Source: Colwellia sp. 12G3
Lineage (GTDB): Bacteria > Pseudomonadota > Gammaproteobacteria > Enterobacterales > Alteromonadaceae
DNA length: 64,000 nucleotides
Reading direction: 5' to 3'
NCBI RefSeq assembly: GCF_002836775.1
Contig: NZ_PJAQ01000054.1
Coordinates: 224,038 to 288,037 of the forward strand
Numbering within the stretch: position 1 is the stretch's first letter; every line of letters begins with the position of its first letter. The translations under genes were made by a program, and so were the position numbers. Under the pieces are notes generated by a model, which did no database searches, was not told where the DNA came from, and worked only from the letters and a program-made list of their open reading frames with translations. This document shows positions 55,355 to 64,000 of this stretch, one piece after another.

Positions 55355-55449
55355 GCAGTCACTTTATCAGCGTAATATCTTCTACCGACTAAAATGATTT
55401 CCACTATACTTTTTATATATGTGGAGAGAATTTTTTCGGTGGTGTTATT

Positions 55450-57636
55450 ATGCAAAAGAAAAAATTAATATTATCTACACTCGCTCTATTTGCGGTACTT
55501 GTATGGTTATATCCTTCTGAGCACCCCTATAAATTCCGGCAAGTTAAGTTATTAGCTACGGCCGAAGATAATTATTTACTACCAATCTCTCCGCATATTA
55601 GCCAAGTTGGGCGTCCCAAAGAAGTCTTTCATTTTCCTATCAAGTTAGGAGGGGTTGGGCCAAGTAATTCGCTATATTCAGGTCCGAAGCAATACCCCTT
55701 TTATTGTATGACCATAGACTCACACATAGGCCAGCCTTTGGTCGATAACCAAGAGGGCTTTGGTGTGCCTGTGTATGAAAATTTAGCACAGCGTAACAAA
55801 ATTATTGGTTATTCAAAAGATTGCTTATTTAAAAGTCATTTACAGTTTTATTATCTTAATCAGAATGAAAAATTGGCGAAGCTCACGGCTGAGCAATTCT
55901 CCCAATTATCGACATTAAGAGACGCCAAATTACCTTTACAATTGTTTCGTGCGGAACAAGGCAGTATTAATCGTTTCATTTACACGATAGCCATGGCAAT
56001 CATGCCTGAAGAGCTCGGTACACGTACTAAGAGTTCTTTGTGGAATAAAAAGCTGATCTATCAATTTAATGGCGGCTCAGGTATAGGTTTTAGGCAAGGA
56101 AGGCAAAAAGCAGTTCGAACGATAACCCGACGTTTAATTGAAGTTCAAAAAGGCTACGCTATTATAAGCTCGAGCGGAAATCGCACTAGTTATACTTATA
56201 ATATGCTACTAGCAGAAGATACTGCACGCAGGGTAAAGCTGAACTTTGTTAGTTTATTTGGTGAGCCAATATATACGGTTGGGATCGGCGGCTCAGGTGG
56301 TGGTTTAGCGCAATATCTTATTGGCCAAAATAGCCGTGGCATTCTTGATGGCTTAATTCCTCAGTACTCTTACCCCGATATGATAAGCCAAACAATTTAT
56401 ACCTTAGATTGTGATTTATTTAATAATTATTTCACCTTTCGAGCCAAAGATAATAGTCGCTGGCAGCAATGGGATCAGCGACAATTACTCGAGGGCATGA
56501 ACACCTTGCAAGATTTTCCACAAAAAATAGCGTTCTTACAACCGGTTGCACAATTAATGGCCGGCATGATACCTAGTTTCCCTGAAGGAAATAGTGAATG
56601 TATTAATGGTTACTTTGGTTTATCGACCTTTATTCATAATCCTAGGCAAGGCTTCTTGCGACACTTTTATAGTGAGGATGTGGTTGAGAAAACTAATTGG
56701 AACTATTGGGAAGATATGGCGTGGTTATTCAGCCGTGATAAGCATGGGTTAGTAGAAAGCACTTGGGATAATGATGGTGTTCAATATGGTTTGCACGCGT
56801 TAAAGCAAAAGCAGATCACACTCGCTGAATTTGTACATATCAATAAAAATATTGGTAGCTGGAAAGAGCAGTACCAAATGACAGCTGAAAAAATTATTAC
56901 TCCATTTGGACGTAAAATGCCATTTTGGGTCTCTTTATGGGGGAGTGACAATATAACTCAAGTGATTGATAACCAAATGGCACCGAGGCGAAGTGCTTCA
57001 CTTAAGTCGATAGAACTGGCTTATCGAGGTGGGCAGGTATTTATTGGCCAACTTGATTTGCCTATTATCGATGTTCGTCATTACTTGGAAGAAAAGCTCG
57101 ATATGCATCATATGTCGGCATCTTTCAGTACCCGATTACGTTTGCAGCAGGCTAACGGTCATTTTGATAATCAGGTTATTTGGGTGGCAAAACGAGATTT
57201 TGATCCGACAGATCAAGCTTTTGATGTAATGGATTTATGGTTGCTAAAACGGAAACAATTTCCTGAGTTAACTGCAGGGCAAAGTAAGCCACCACAAATA
57301 CAAGATACTTGCTTTGATAATAAGGGGGAAGTGCTGGCACAAGGTAAGGGGGTTTGGCAGGGAAATTGGAGTGATGCTAGCTCTGGCGATAAAAGGATAA
57401 AACGAGGGGCATGTGCACAACATTATGCCATTTTCTCAAATAGTCGTATTCAAGCCGAAGGTCCCTGGCAGGGCAGTATTTTCAAATGTTATAAAATTCC
57501 GTTTGAACAGGCGATTAAACAAGACATGTACGGTGATATAGAACTTGCGGAGCAGTTAACATCTTTGCGTGCCATATTTGCCCAAGGGGTATGCGATTAT
57601 AGCCAAGGTGATTTAGGTAGACCTAGCGATCTTTAG
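55450..57636 (+). CDS. DUF6351-like secreted or membrane-anchored alpha/beta-hydrolase
   Basis: 728 residues with one N-terminal hydrophobic segment (LILSTLALFAVLVWLYP), either an anchor or a signal. The region CMTIDSHIGQPLVDNQEGFG and IIGYSKDC is typical of DUF6351 as I recall it. A nucleophile-elbow-like GIGGSGGGLAQYLIG (about residue 280) suggests a serine hydrolase. IYQFNGGSGIGFRQG may form the oxyanion region. Several Cys in the second half could make disulfides in the periplasm. The substrate is unknown; related proteins have been compared with esterases of polymers. Followed by a bidirectional terminator. Confidence 0.6.
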   Translation: MQKKKLILSTLALFAVLVWLYPSEHPYKFRQVKLLATAEDNYLLPISPHISQVGRPKEVFHFPIKLGGVGPSNSLYSGPKQYPFYCMTIDSHIGQPLVDNQEGFGVPVYENLAQRNKIIGYSKDCLFKSHLQFYYLNQNEKLAKLTAEQFSQLSTLRDAKLPLQLFRAEQGSINRFIYTIAMAIMPEELGTRTKSSLWNKKLIYQFNGGSGIGFRQGRQKAVRTITRRLIEVQKGYAIISSSGNRTSYTYNMLLAEDTARRVKLNFVSLFGEPIYTVGIGGSGGGLAQYLIGQNSRGILDGLIPQYSYPDMISQTIYTLDCDLFNNYFTFRAKDNSRWQQWDQRQLLEGMNTLQDFPQKIAFLQPVAQLMAGMIPSFPEGNSECINGYFGLSTFIHNPRQGFLRHFYSEDVVEKTNWNYWEDMAWLFSRDKHGLVESTWDNDGVQYGLHALKQKQITLAEFVHINKNIGSWKEQYQMTAEKIITPFGRKMPFWVSLWGSDNITQVIDNQMAPRRSASLKSIELAYRGGQVFIGQLDLPIIDVRHYLEEKLDMHHMSASFSTRLRLQQANGHFDNQVIWVAKRDFDPTDQAFDVMDLWLLKRKQFPELTAGQSKPPQIQDTCFDNKGEVLAQGKGVWQGNWSDASSGDKRIKRGACAQHYAIFSNSRIQAEGPWQGSIFKCYKIPFEQAIKQDMYGDIELAEQLTSLRAIFAQGVCDYSQGDLGRPSDL

Positions 57637-57680
57637 ATGAATTTGAGTTTTATTTGGAGTTCAGATTAAGGGGAAGTAAA

Positions 57681-57710
57681 AAAATGACAAAGGTAATACT
57701 TTGTCATTTT
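57681..57710. terminator. Bidirectional rho-independent terminator
   Basis: AAAATGACAAAG (57681-57692) pairs perfectly with CTTTGTCATTTT (57699-57710) around GTAATA, with A/T-runs on both sides. It lies between the convergent hydrolase and YkvA-like genes. Confidence 0.75.
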
Positions 57711-57747
57711 AAGGATTAAATTTTTATTGCTTTAAAGATATTTTGTC

Positions 57748-58293
57748 TTAAAAAACTCTGCGGAACGATGAGCCACGGCTTCTAGATGAACGGCGACTTC
57801 TCATACGACTATGCAATTCATGACGTTTTGACTCTAACCACTCTTCGCGAGTAATAGTAGTATCTCCACTACGTCCTTCTTCGCGGATACGATAAGCACA
57901 AAACTCTTCAAAAGCTTCAAAGTCATCTTTAAAGTCTTCAGCAACAAGCTCGATCATAATAGCATCATCTAAAAAGCCTAAGACCGGAATATGATCCGGT
58001 ACTAAATCTTCAGGATCACTAAAGTAAGCTAAAGCACTTAATACTTCGGTGCGCTCTTCACTGGGAATTTGCCATTCACTATCTTCAATCATGGCAACAA
58101 AAGTTTCTAATTTTTGAATACGCTCACGTACAAATTCAGGTACGTTATCTTTAATATTTACACTGACTTTTTTAGCGTTAGCTAAAATTTCTTGCTCGCT
58201 AAGTTGCTTTGCACCTGTTTGCGCCTTGTGCATAACATCGCGAAAATACTCTAAGTCTGCTTCGGTTAATTCAAATTTAACTTCAAACGCCAT
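57748..58293 (-). CDS. YkvA-family (DUF1232) protein
   Basis: 181 residues. The DUF1232 core LSALAYFSDPEDLVPDHIPV, followed by LGFLDDAIMIELVAEDF, lies at about 88-125. The N-terminus is acidic/helical and the C-terminus is Arg/Ser-rich (RMRSRRSSRSRGSSFRRVF), which could bind nucleic acid or membranes. The family function is unknown. AGGAGA precedes the ATG. Single gene. Confidence 0.8.
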   Translation of the reverse strand: MAFEVKFELTEADLEYFRDVMHKAQTGAKQLSEQEILANAKKVSVNIKDNVPEFVRERIQKLETFVAMIEDSEWQIPSEERTEVLSALAYFSDPEDLVPDHIPVLGFLDDAIMIELVAEDFKDDFEAFEEFCAYRIREEGRSGDTTITREEWLESKRHELHSRMRSRRSSRSRGSSFRRVF

Positions 58294-58549
58294 TATAATT
58301 CTCCTGCTTTTGGCTTTATTATTACAATATATATTGGGTAATTATGCTTAAGCATAGTTCACTAATATTAATTCAGTTAGTTGAAATATATTGATTTGAT
58401 CTATTCTCTTATTAGTCAATCTACCAGAATAAAGCGCTGACAGCACCCCATAAAATTAAGTTGAGTTAACTTTTGTATTTAGATTGTAACTTCATGTAGA
58501 CATAATGGTATGATTTTACTGTTTATAGCTATTTTATTGTGTATTTATT

Positions 58550-59833
58550 ATGACAACTACCGAGTTAATCGAGACAGAAACAGCAACGGATGTGGTTAAT
58601 TCTGCTATTTCAGAAAGTAAGAAAGAAAGTAAAAGTTGTGAAAATTGCCATCAAGAACTTAATGGCCCTTTTTGCGCGAATTGTGGTCAATCTTCAGATT
58701 CGACATTAAAGTATTTCTGGTTAGTTATCATGCATTTGCTTGATGATATTTTTAGCTTTGATTCTCGTGCTAGTAGAACTATTTGGCCATTAATTACACG
58801 ACCAGCTTTTCTCACTAATGAATATTTTGCCGGCAGGAGAGTGCACTATGTGCCGCCTTTACGATTATATTTATTTATTAGTATTGTGTTTTTTATCACT
58901 TTAAAATTTTTTATTGCTTCTGATGACGTTAACTCTATAGATCTCAATGGTAAACAAGAGGTTGTCACTCAAGTTAAAGCACATATTAAGCAGCTTAAAA
59001 CTGAGCAGAATAGCTTACAGGGATCATCTACAGAAAGTACAGAAGCGCTAGCTGAAATAACTCGCCTCAATGAAGAGCTAGCGAAATTTAACAATTATTT
59101 ATCTGACTTGAACCGCGAATATAGTTCGGGGCAGAATAAAGAAATGATTAGAATTACTCGTAAGTTGGTTGAATTAGAGTTTGATAAGGCTGATGAAGGG
59201 TTGTCATCAAAAGAACAAGAGCGATTTGAGACCCTAGTCGAAAAACGCATAAAAGTGCTTAATGGTGACTTAATCTCTGAAGAGCTCACTATCGGTAATA
59301 ATGAAGATGGCAGCCTCTCTTTTGAGTTCTTATCAACAGAACAAAATAAAAAGCTAAATGAGTTTACCGAGGAGCTAAAAGAAAAAGGTGAAAAAGCGTT
59401 TAATTCTGATACAGGCCCCTTAATGGAGCAAGTGATTGGTAAGCTCCCGCAATTGATGTTTATTTTATTGCCCCTCTTTGCGGTATTACTGAAAGTGATG
59501 TTCATCTTCTCTAAAAGACTGTACATGGAGCATTTAACGGTTGCTTTGCATAGTCATAGTTTTATTTTTATTACGGTACTGCTGTATGAAATGCTTGACC
59601 TTTTAGAAGACTATCTCGCAGAAACGAGTCCTAATATTGCCAACTTCTCAGGTGTGGTCGCGGGTGGATTATTAGTCTGGATACCCATTTACTTATTTCT
59701 AATGCAGAAAAGAGTCTATAAACAAGGCAAATTCTTTACGTTTGTGAAGTTTAGCATCATCGGTACTTTATATATTATGATGATAGGGGTAACCGCTATT
59801 GTTGCTATGATATGGGGAATAATGGGAACTTAG
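58550..59833 (+). CDS. DUF3667 membrane protein with N-terminal zinc ribbon
   Basis: 427 residues. A CxxC...CxxC ribbon (CENCHQELNGPFCANCGQ, about 30-47) precedes the DUF3667 core: HLLDDIFSFDSRASRTIWPL, then YFAGRRVHYVPPLRLYLFIS. A ~150-residue charged coiled-coil region (about 140-285) separates the first membrane segment from C-terminal segments (LMFILLPLFAVLLKVMFIF; GGLLVWIPIYLFLMQ). It is an integral membrane protein of unknown function. A single gene, convergent with nadC. Confidence 0.78.
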   Translation: MTTTELIETETATDVVNSAISESKKESKSCENCHQELNGPFCANCGQSSDSTLKYFWLVIMHLLDDIFSFDSRASRTIWPLITRPAFLTNEYFAGRRVHYVPPLRLYLFISIVFFITLKFFIASDDVNSIDLNGKQEVVTQVKAHIKQLKTEQNSLQGSSTESTEALAEITRLNEELAKFNNYLSDLNREYSSGQNKEMIRITRKLVELEFDKADEGLSSKEQERFETLVEKRIKVLNGDLISEELTIGNNEDGSLSFEFLSTEQNKKLNEFTEELKEKGEKAFNSDTGPLMEQVIGKLPQLMFILLPLFAVLLKVMFIFSKRLYMEHLTVALHSHSFIFITVLLYEMLDLLEDYLAETSPNIANFSGVVAGGLLVWIPIYLFLMQKRVYKQGKFFTFVKFSIIGTLYIMMIGVTAIVAMIWGIMGT

Positions 59834-59901
59834 CATAGCGGCTCTCTAATTTGCTGAATCCAGTCTCTTCATGTTGCTGGGTAAAGCTTATCGTATTCAT
59901 G

Positions 59902-59939
59902 AAAAAACGGTAAAGCATAATATGCCCTACCGTTTTTTT
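59902..59939. terminator. Bidirectional rho-independent terminator
   Basis: AAAAAACGGTA (59902-59912) pairs with TACCGTTTTTT (59928-59938) with inner GCATA/TATGC pairing, and long A and T runs on each side. It separates the DUF3667 gene and nadC. Confidence 0.8.
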
Positions 59940-59954
59940 GTTCTTAGCGCCGCG

Positions 59955-61401
<1,447 letters not shown>

Positions 61402-61515
61402 ACTAAGCAATCTTTAATTAAGAGTATTACTATTGTATGTTTTCTCAAGTAAGCAAGAAAGTACAAAGTGTAACCTTAACACTTACAGCATTTATCACTC
61501 TAAAATGAGAAACGT

Positions 61516-62085
61516 ATGTTTTCTATTTCTTCTGGCTGGCTAACACAAGCGCAACTCTTACCATCACCGTACTTTGCTCCACGTGAATTAGGTGAAGAAA
61601 TCAATTTATTAGTGATACATAATATTTCACTGCCGGCAGGTAAATTTGGTGGTCATTACATTAGTGACTTGTTTCTTGGGCAGCTAGATTGTAATGCACA
61701 TCCAAGTTTTAGTGACTTGAGGGGCGTTGAAGTTTCAGCCCATTGCCTTATCCTGCGCGATGGTAGTGTAATCCAGTATGTTTCTTTCGATGATAAAGCC
61801 TGGCATGCAGGGATTTCATCATTCAAAAAAAGAGAATGCTGCAATGATTACTCTATCGGTATTGAATTAGAGGGCACAGATGATATCCCTTACACTGCGG
61901 AACAATATCAACAATTAATTGCGTTAACGCTTTGTTTGCAAAATCAATTTCCTGCGATTATTATAGGCAATGTTGTTGGTCATTGTGATATCGCCCCGGA
62001 TAGAAAAACCGATCCTGGGCCGGTCTTTGACTGGCAATACTTTCATCAATGTTTGACTGAACAAGCGACAAGGAACATCACCTAA
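61516..62085 (+). CDS. ampD: 1,6-anhydro-N-acetylmuramyl-L-alanine amidase
   Basis: 189 residues (E. coli 183). It is a cytoplasmic zinc amidase that recycles anhydro-muropeptides and thereby represses AmpC-type induction where present. Zinc ligands are the His in NLLVIHNISLP, the His in GHCDIAPDRKTDPGP and the paired Asp; AKQWHAG-like DDKAWHAGISSF and YSIGIELEGTDDIPYT are also conserved. ampE starts 1 bp after its stop, so the pair is an operon. Confidence 0.95.
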   Translation: MFSISSGWLTQAQLLPSPYFAPRELGEEINLLVIHNISLPAGKFGGHYISDLFLGQLDCNAHPSFSDLRGVEVSAHCLILRDGSVIQYVSFDDKAWHAGISSFKKRECCNDYSIGIELEGTDDIPYTAEQYQQLIALTLCLQNQFPAIIIGNVVGHCDIAPDRKTDPGPVFDWQYFHQCLTEQATRNIT

Positions 62086-62086
62086 C

Positions 62087-63010
62087 ATGAGTTTACTAAG
62101 TTTATTAATTGCACTAGCAGCAGAGCGATCTTTATCTGCAGAAATGTGGCGATTTAATTTTTATTATCAACACTATTTACATTTTTTTAGTAAAAATTTT
62201 ACAGCAAAACAAGGTGCGGTAGCGAGTGCTGCGTTTATTATCTTACCTGTGATTTTGACATACCTGTTGCTTGAAGTTATTGATAATACAGTGCTGCAGT
62301 TACTTCTTTCTACCGTGATACTCATCGTTTGTTTTGGTTGTACCACCACGAGAAATAGTTATAAAAATTATCTTCATTCAGCTTTCAGGGGAGAAGAAAC
62401 AACGACGGAAATGCACCATCAACAACTATTAACGGATAAGAACCTGCCTAATATGGGCTTTGGCCAAGCACTTATTTGGCTAAATTACCGTTATTACATT
62501 GCTATTATGCTGTATTTCACTGTTTTTGGTGCTGCGGGTGCGCTATTTTACCGTTTATTGACTACAGTTATTGAGCATAAAAAAGCAGATTGCATGGCGA
62601 GTGCGGCTGAGAAACAGGCAGAAGCGCAGACAACTTCGGCAAGTGATAGTGAAGAGGAGCAGGAAGGTCAGCATGAAGCGAGTGTCGCTCCTAATATAAT
62701 GAGCGGCTGTCAAAACCATTACGACGTACTTTTTTGGGTAGATTGGTTACCTGTGCGTATCGCTTCTTTTGGTTATATGTTTGTGGGTCACTTTTCCAAA
62801 GCGATGCCCGTTTGGTTAGAGAGTATTTTTGATAGCGAAAAACCAACCCATCAAGTATTGATTGATGTGGCCGAAAAATCGGAAGACATATTGGTCAATG
62901 AGGAAGACTGCACAGCAGAGCCTTGTTTACTTGTCAGACTTGCCAAACGGAATGTTTTACTAGTTCTTGCGGTTATTTCAATTTTGACATTAACGGGTTT
63001 TCTTAATTAA
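62087..63010 (+). CDS. ampE: AmpE-like integral membrane protein
   Basis: 307 residues (E. coli 284). The start SLLSLLIALAAERSLSAEMW is typical of AmpE/CobD-like proteins, with several membrane segments (AFIILPVILTYLLLEVI; YIAIMLYFTVFGAAGALFY; NVLLVLAVISILTLTGFL). A Glu/Ala/Ser-rich charged insert (about 168-210) is longer than in E. coli. AmpE is a putative signalling partner of AmpD. Its position directly after ampD and before pdhR matches the enteric order. Confidence 0.88.
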   Translation: MSLLSLLIALAAERSLSAEMWRFNFYYQHYLHFFSKNFTAKQGAVASAAFIILPVILTYLLLEVIDNTVLQLLLSTVILIVCFGCTTTRNSYKNYLHSAFRGEETTTEMHHQQLLTDKNLPNMGFGQALIWLNYRYYIAIMLYFTVFGAAGALFYRLLTTVIEHKKADCMASAAEKQAEAQTTSASDSEEEQEGQHEASVAPNIMSGCQNHYDVLFWVDWLPVRIASFGYMFVGHFSKAMPVWLESIFDSEKPTHQVLIDVAEKSEDILVNEEDCTAEPCLLVRLAKRNVLLVLAVISILTLTGFLN

Positions 63011-63028
63011 CAAAATCTAGTCAAAACG

Positions 63029-63043
63029 AATGGTCAGACCAAT
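63029..63043. promoter_or_regulatory. Probable PdhR box 1
   Basis: AATGGTCAGACCAAT is a near-palindrome agreeing with the PdhR consensus ATTGGT-N3-ACCAAT except at the second base. It lies 18 bp after the ampE stop and about 230 bp before pdhR. Confidence 0.65.
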
Positions 63044-63182
63044 CGGTCATCCTGACTTAATGCGCTAAAAACAGACTGAATAATATTGTTTTAGCGCATA
63101 TAAACCTTGCTTAAATACAAACCATCAACTAAATTTACTTGTCAAAAGTAGCTATATTTGCTATTTTATTGCCTTGAAAATG

Positions 63183-63197
63183 ATTGGTCTTACCAAT
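63183..63197. promoter_or_regulatory. Probable PdhR box 2
   Basis: ATTGGTCTTACCAAT is a perfect match to the PdhR operator pattern ATTGGT-N3-ACCAAT, about 80 bp upstream of the pdhR start. It indicates autoregulation of pdhR and any downstream pyruvate dehydrogenase genes. Confidence 0.85.
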
Positions 63198-63275
63198 TTA
63201 CCAAGATTCAAACAGGTGTCTGAATCGCTCATTTCTTTCTTTATTACCATGGAAATAGCTAGCTAAATTACTTTT

Positions 63276-64000
63276 ATGAATGCAAACGTAACGGCAAATA
63301 AATCAATGAAAGCATCGAAAAGCACTGGGCGGGTAAAGCCACAGAAGTTAGCTGATATTATTTTAGCTCAGCTTGAAGGCATGATAATCGAGGGAAGTTT
63401 ACAGCCCGGTGAGAAATTATTACCTGAGCGTGAACTTGCGTTGCAATTTGAAGTCTCCCGACCATCATTACGTGAAGCGATACAGAAGTTAGAAGCCAAA
63501 GGTTTGGTAACGCGTAAGCAAGGTGGCGGTACTTTTGTTTGTACCAATTTACTCAGTGGTTTTTCCGACCCATTGTTTGAATTAATGTCGAACAATAATG
63601 AGTCACAATTTGATTTATTAGAATTTCGTCACGGTATTGAGGGAATGGCTTCGTATTATGCCGCTATGCGTGGTACGCCAGCAGATTTTGAACAAATTCA
63701 AGCAAAGCATAATGAAATTGGTACTAGCCAACTAGAAGATGACTTTCGTGGGGAAGCAGAAGCGGTTGTTGAATTTCATTTAGCCATTTGTGCAGCGTCA
63801 CATAATGCGGTGATATTACAGCTTGCTCGCAGTATGTCGCCATTATTAGCGGATAACATTGCACAAAATTTAACAGTATTAGCGAAGCGCCCTGATATCT
63901 TTAGCAAGATTACCGATTATAGAAAGCGTTTGCTCAATGCCATTATTAGTGGTGAACCGCAAAAGGCATGGGGAGCTAGTCATCGACACTTAGCTTTCAT
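63276..64000 (+). CDS. pdhR: Pyruvate dehydrogenase complex repressor (3' truncated by window edge)
   Basis: A GntR/FadR-type regulator; 241 codons are visible and the frame runs off the window. The start is ATG 63276. The winged helix shows RVKPQKLADIILAQLEGMII, LLPERELALQFEVSRPSLRE, AIQKLEAKGLVTRKQGGGTF, and the FCD effector domain shows DLLEFRHGIEGMASYYAAM and SHRHLAF. E. coli PdhR binds pyruvate and releases the aceEF-lpd promoter. Its N-terminus is extended by about 15 residues relative to E. coli. No strong ribosome-binding site is visible before the ATG. Confidence 0.93.
   Translation, partial: MNANVTANKSMKASKSTGRVKPQKLADIILAQLEGMIIEGSLQPGEKLLPERELALQFEVSRPSLREAIQKLEAKGLVTRKQGGGTFVCTNLLSGFSDPLFELMSNNNESQFDLLEFRHGIEGMASYYAAMRGTPADFEQIQAKHNEIGTSQLEDDFRGEAEAVVEFHLAICAASHNAVILQLARSMSPLLADNIAQNLTVLAKRPDIFSKITDYRKRLLNAIISGEPQKAWGASHRHLAF

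Noticed and set aside
59095..59526. Minus-strand open frame of 143 codons
   Set aside because: Lies fully inside the DUF3667 gene in antisense; Ser/Phe-rich low-complexity composition is what the complement of Glu/Lys-rich coiled coil produces.

Overview
This 64 kb window is AT-rich, densely coded chromosomal DNA from a marine gammaproteobacterium. Protein similarity recalled from memory and gene order point to the Alteromonadales, most likely Colwellia or a close relative; this is inference, since no search was run. Gene neighbourhoods shared with E. coli support a chromosomal core: ilvL-G-M-E-D-A with yifB divergent from it, ilvY divergent from ilvC, yihI next to a DUF2489 gene and hemN, and nadC/ampD/ampE/pdhR. 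I saw no rRNA, tRNA, transposase, phage gene or CRISPR array.

Layout. 1-11.3 kb is accessory and envelope-directed: a truncated DUF4034/TPR-like protein, two ToxR/CadC-like membrane-anchored winged-helix regulators, a HupE/UreJ protein paired with a membrane-anchored partner, lipoproteins, an M19 dipeptidase, a trypsin-like protease fused to a TonB C-terminal domain, and an orphan periplasmic binding protein. 11.5-18.4 kb is a copper/silver efflux locus: a cusCBA-like RND operon with 4-bp overlaps, whose membrane-fusion protein carries a degenerate CusF-like domain, and upstream a Met/Cys/His-rich CopL-like small protein. 18.7-21.8 kb has a solitary glpK, a small membrane protein and a prohibitin.

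22-33.4 kb is the branched-chain amino acid block: ilvGMEDA on the minus strand, with a readable leader peptide (ilvL) and terminator/antiterminator, then yifB, then ilvY/ilvC with a candidate IlvY operator between them. Two inverted-repeat elements sit inside the ilv operon, in the ilvE-ilvD and ilvD-ilvA gaps. 33.5-43 kb holds ppnP, an 850-bp stretch without a convincing gene, a Gfo/Idh/MocA oxidoreductase, an SPFH/NfeD pair, a periplasmic binding protein, yegD and proBA. 43-50.6 kb holds an acyltransferase, a mechanosensitive channel, an Mpo1-like protein, tesB, yihI, a DUF2489 gene and hemN, with two inverted-repeat elements. 50.7-59.8 kb holds a short rmf gene, DUF3820 and DUF3083 proteins, a RegB/RegA-like two-component system, msrA, a DUF6351-like protein, a YkvA (DUF1232) protein and a DUF3667 protein. 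60-64 kb holds nadC, a retropepsin-like protease, ampD, ampE and the start of pdhR behind two PdhR-type operators.

The best-supported regulatory finding is the ilv attenuator. The most unusual protein-level observations are the trypsin-TonB fusion beside a ToxR-like regulator, the ligand-less CusF domain fused to CusB, and the CopL-like protein upstream of cus. I found no clear candidate for a wholly new multi-gene system.
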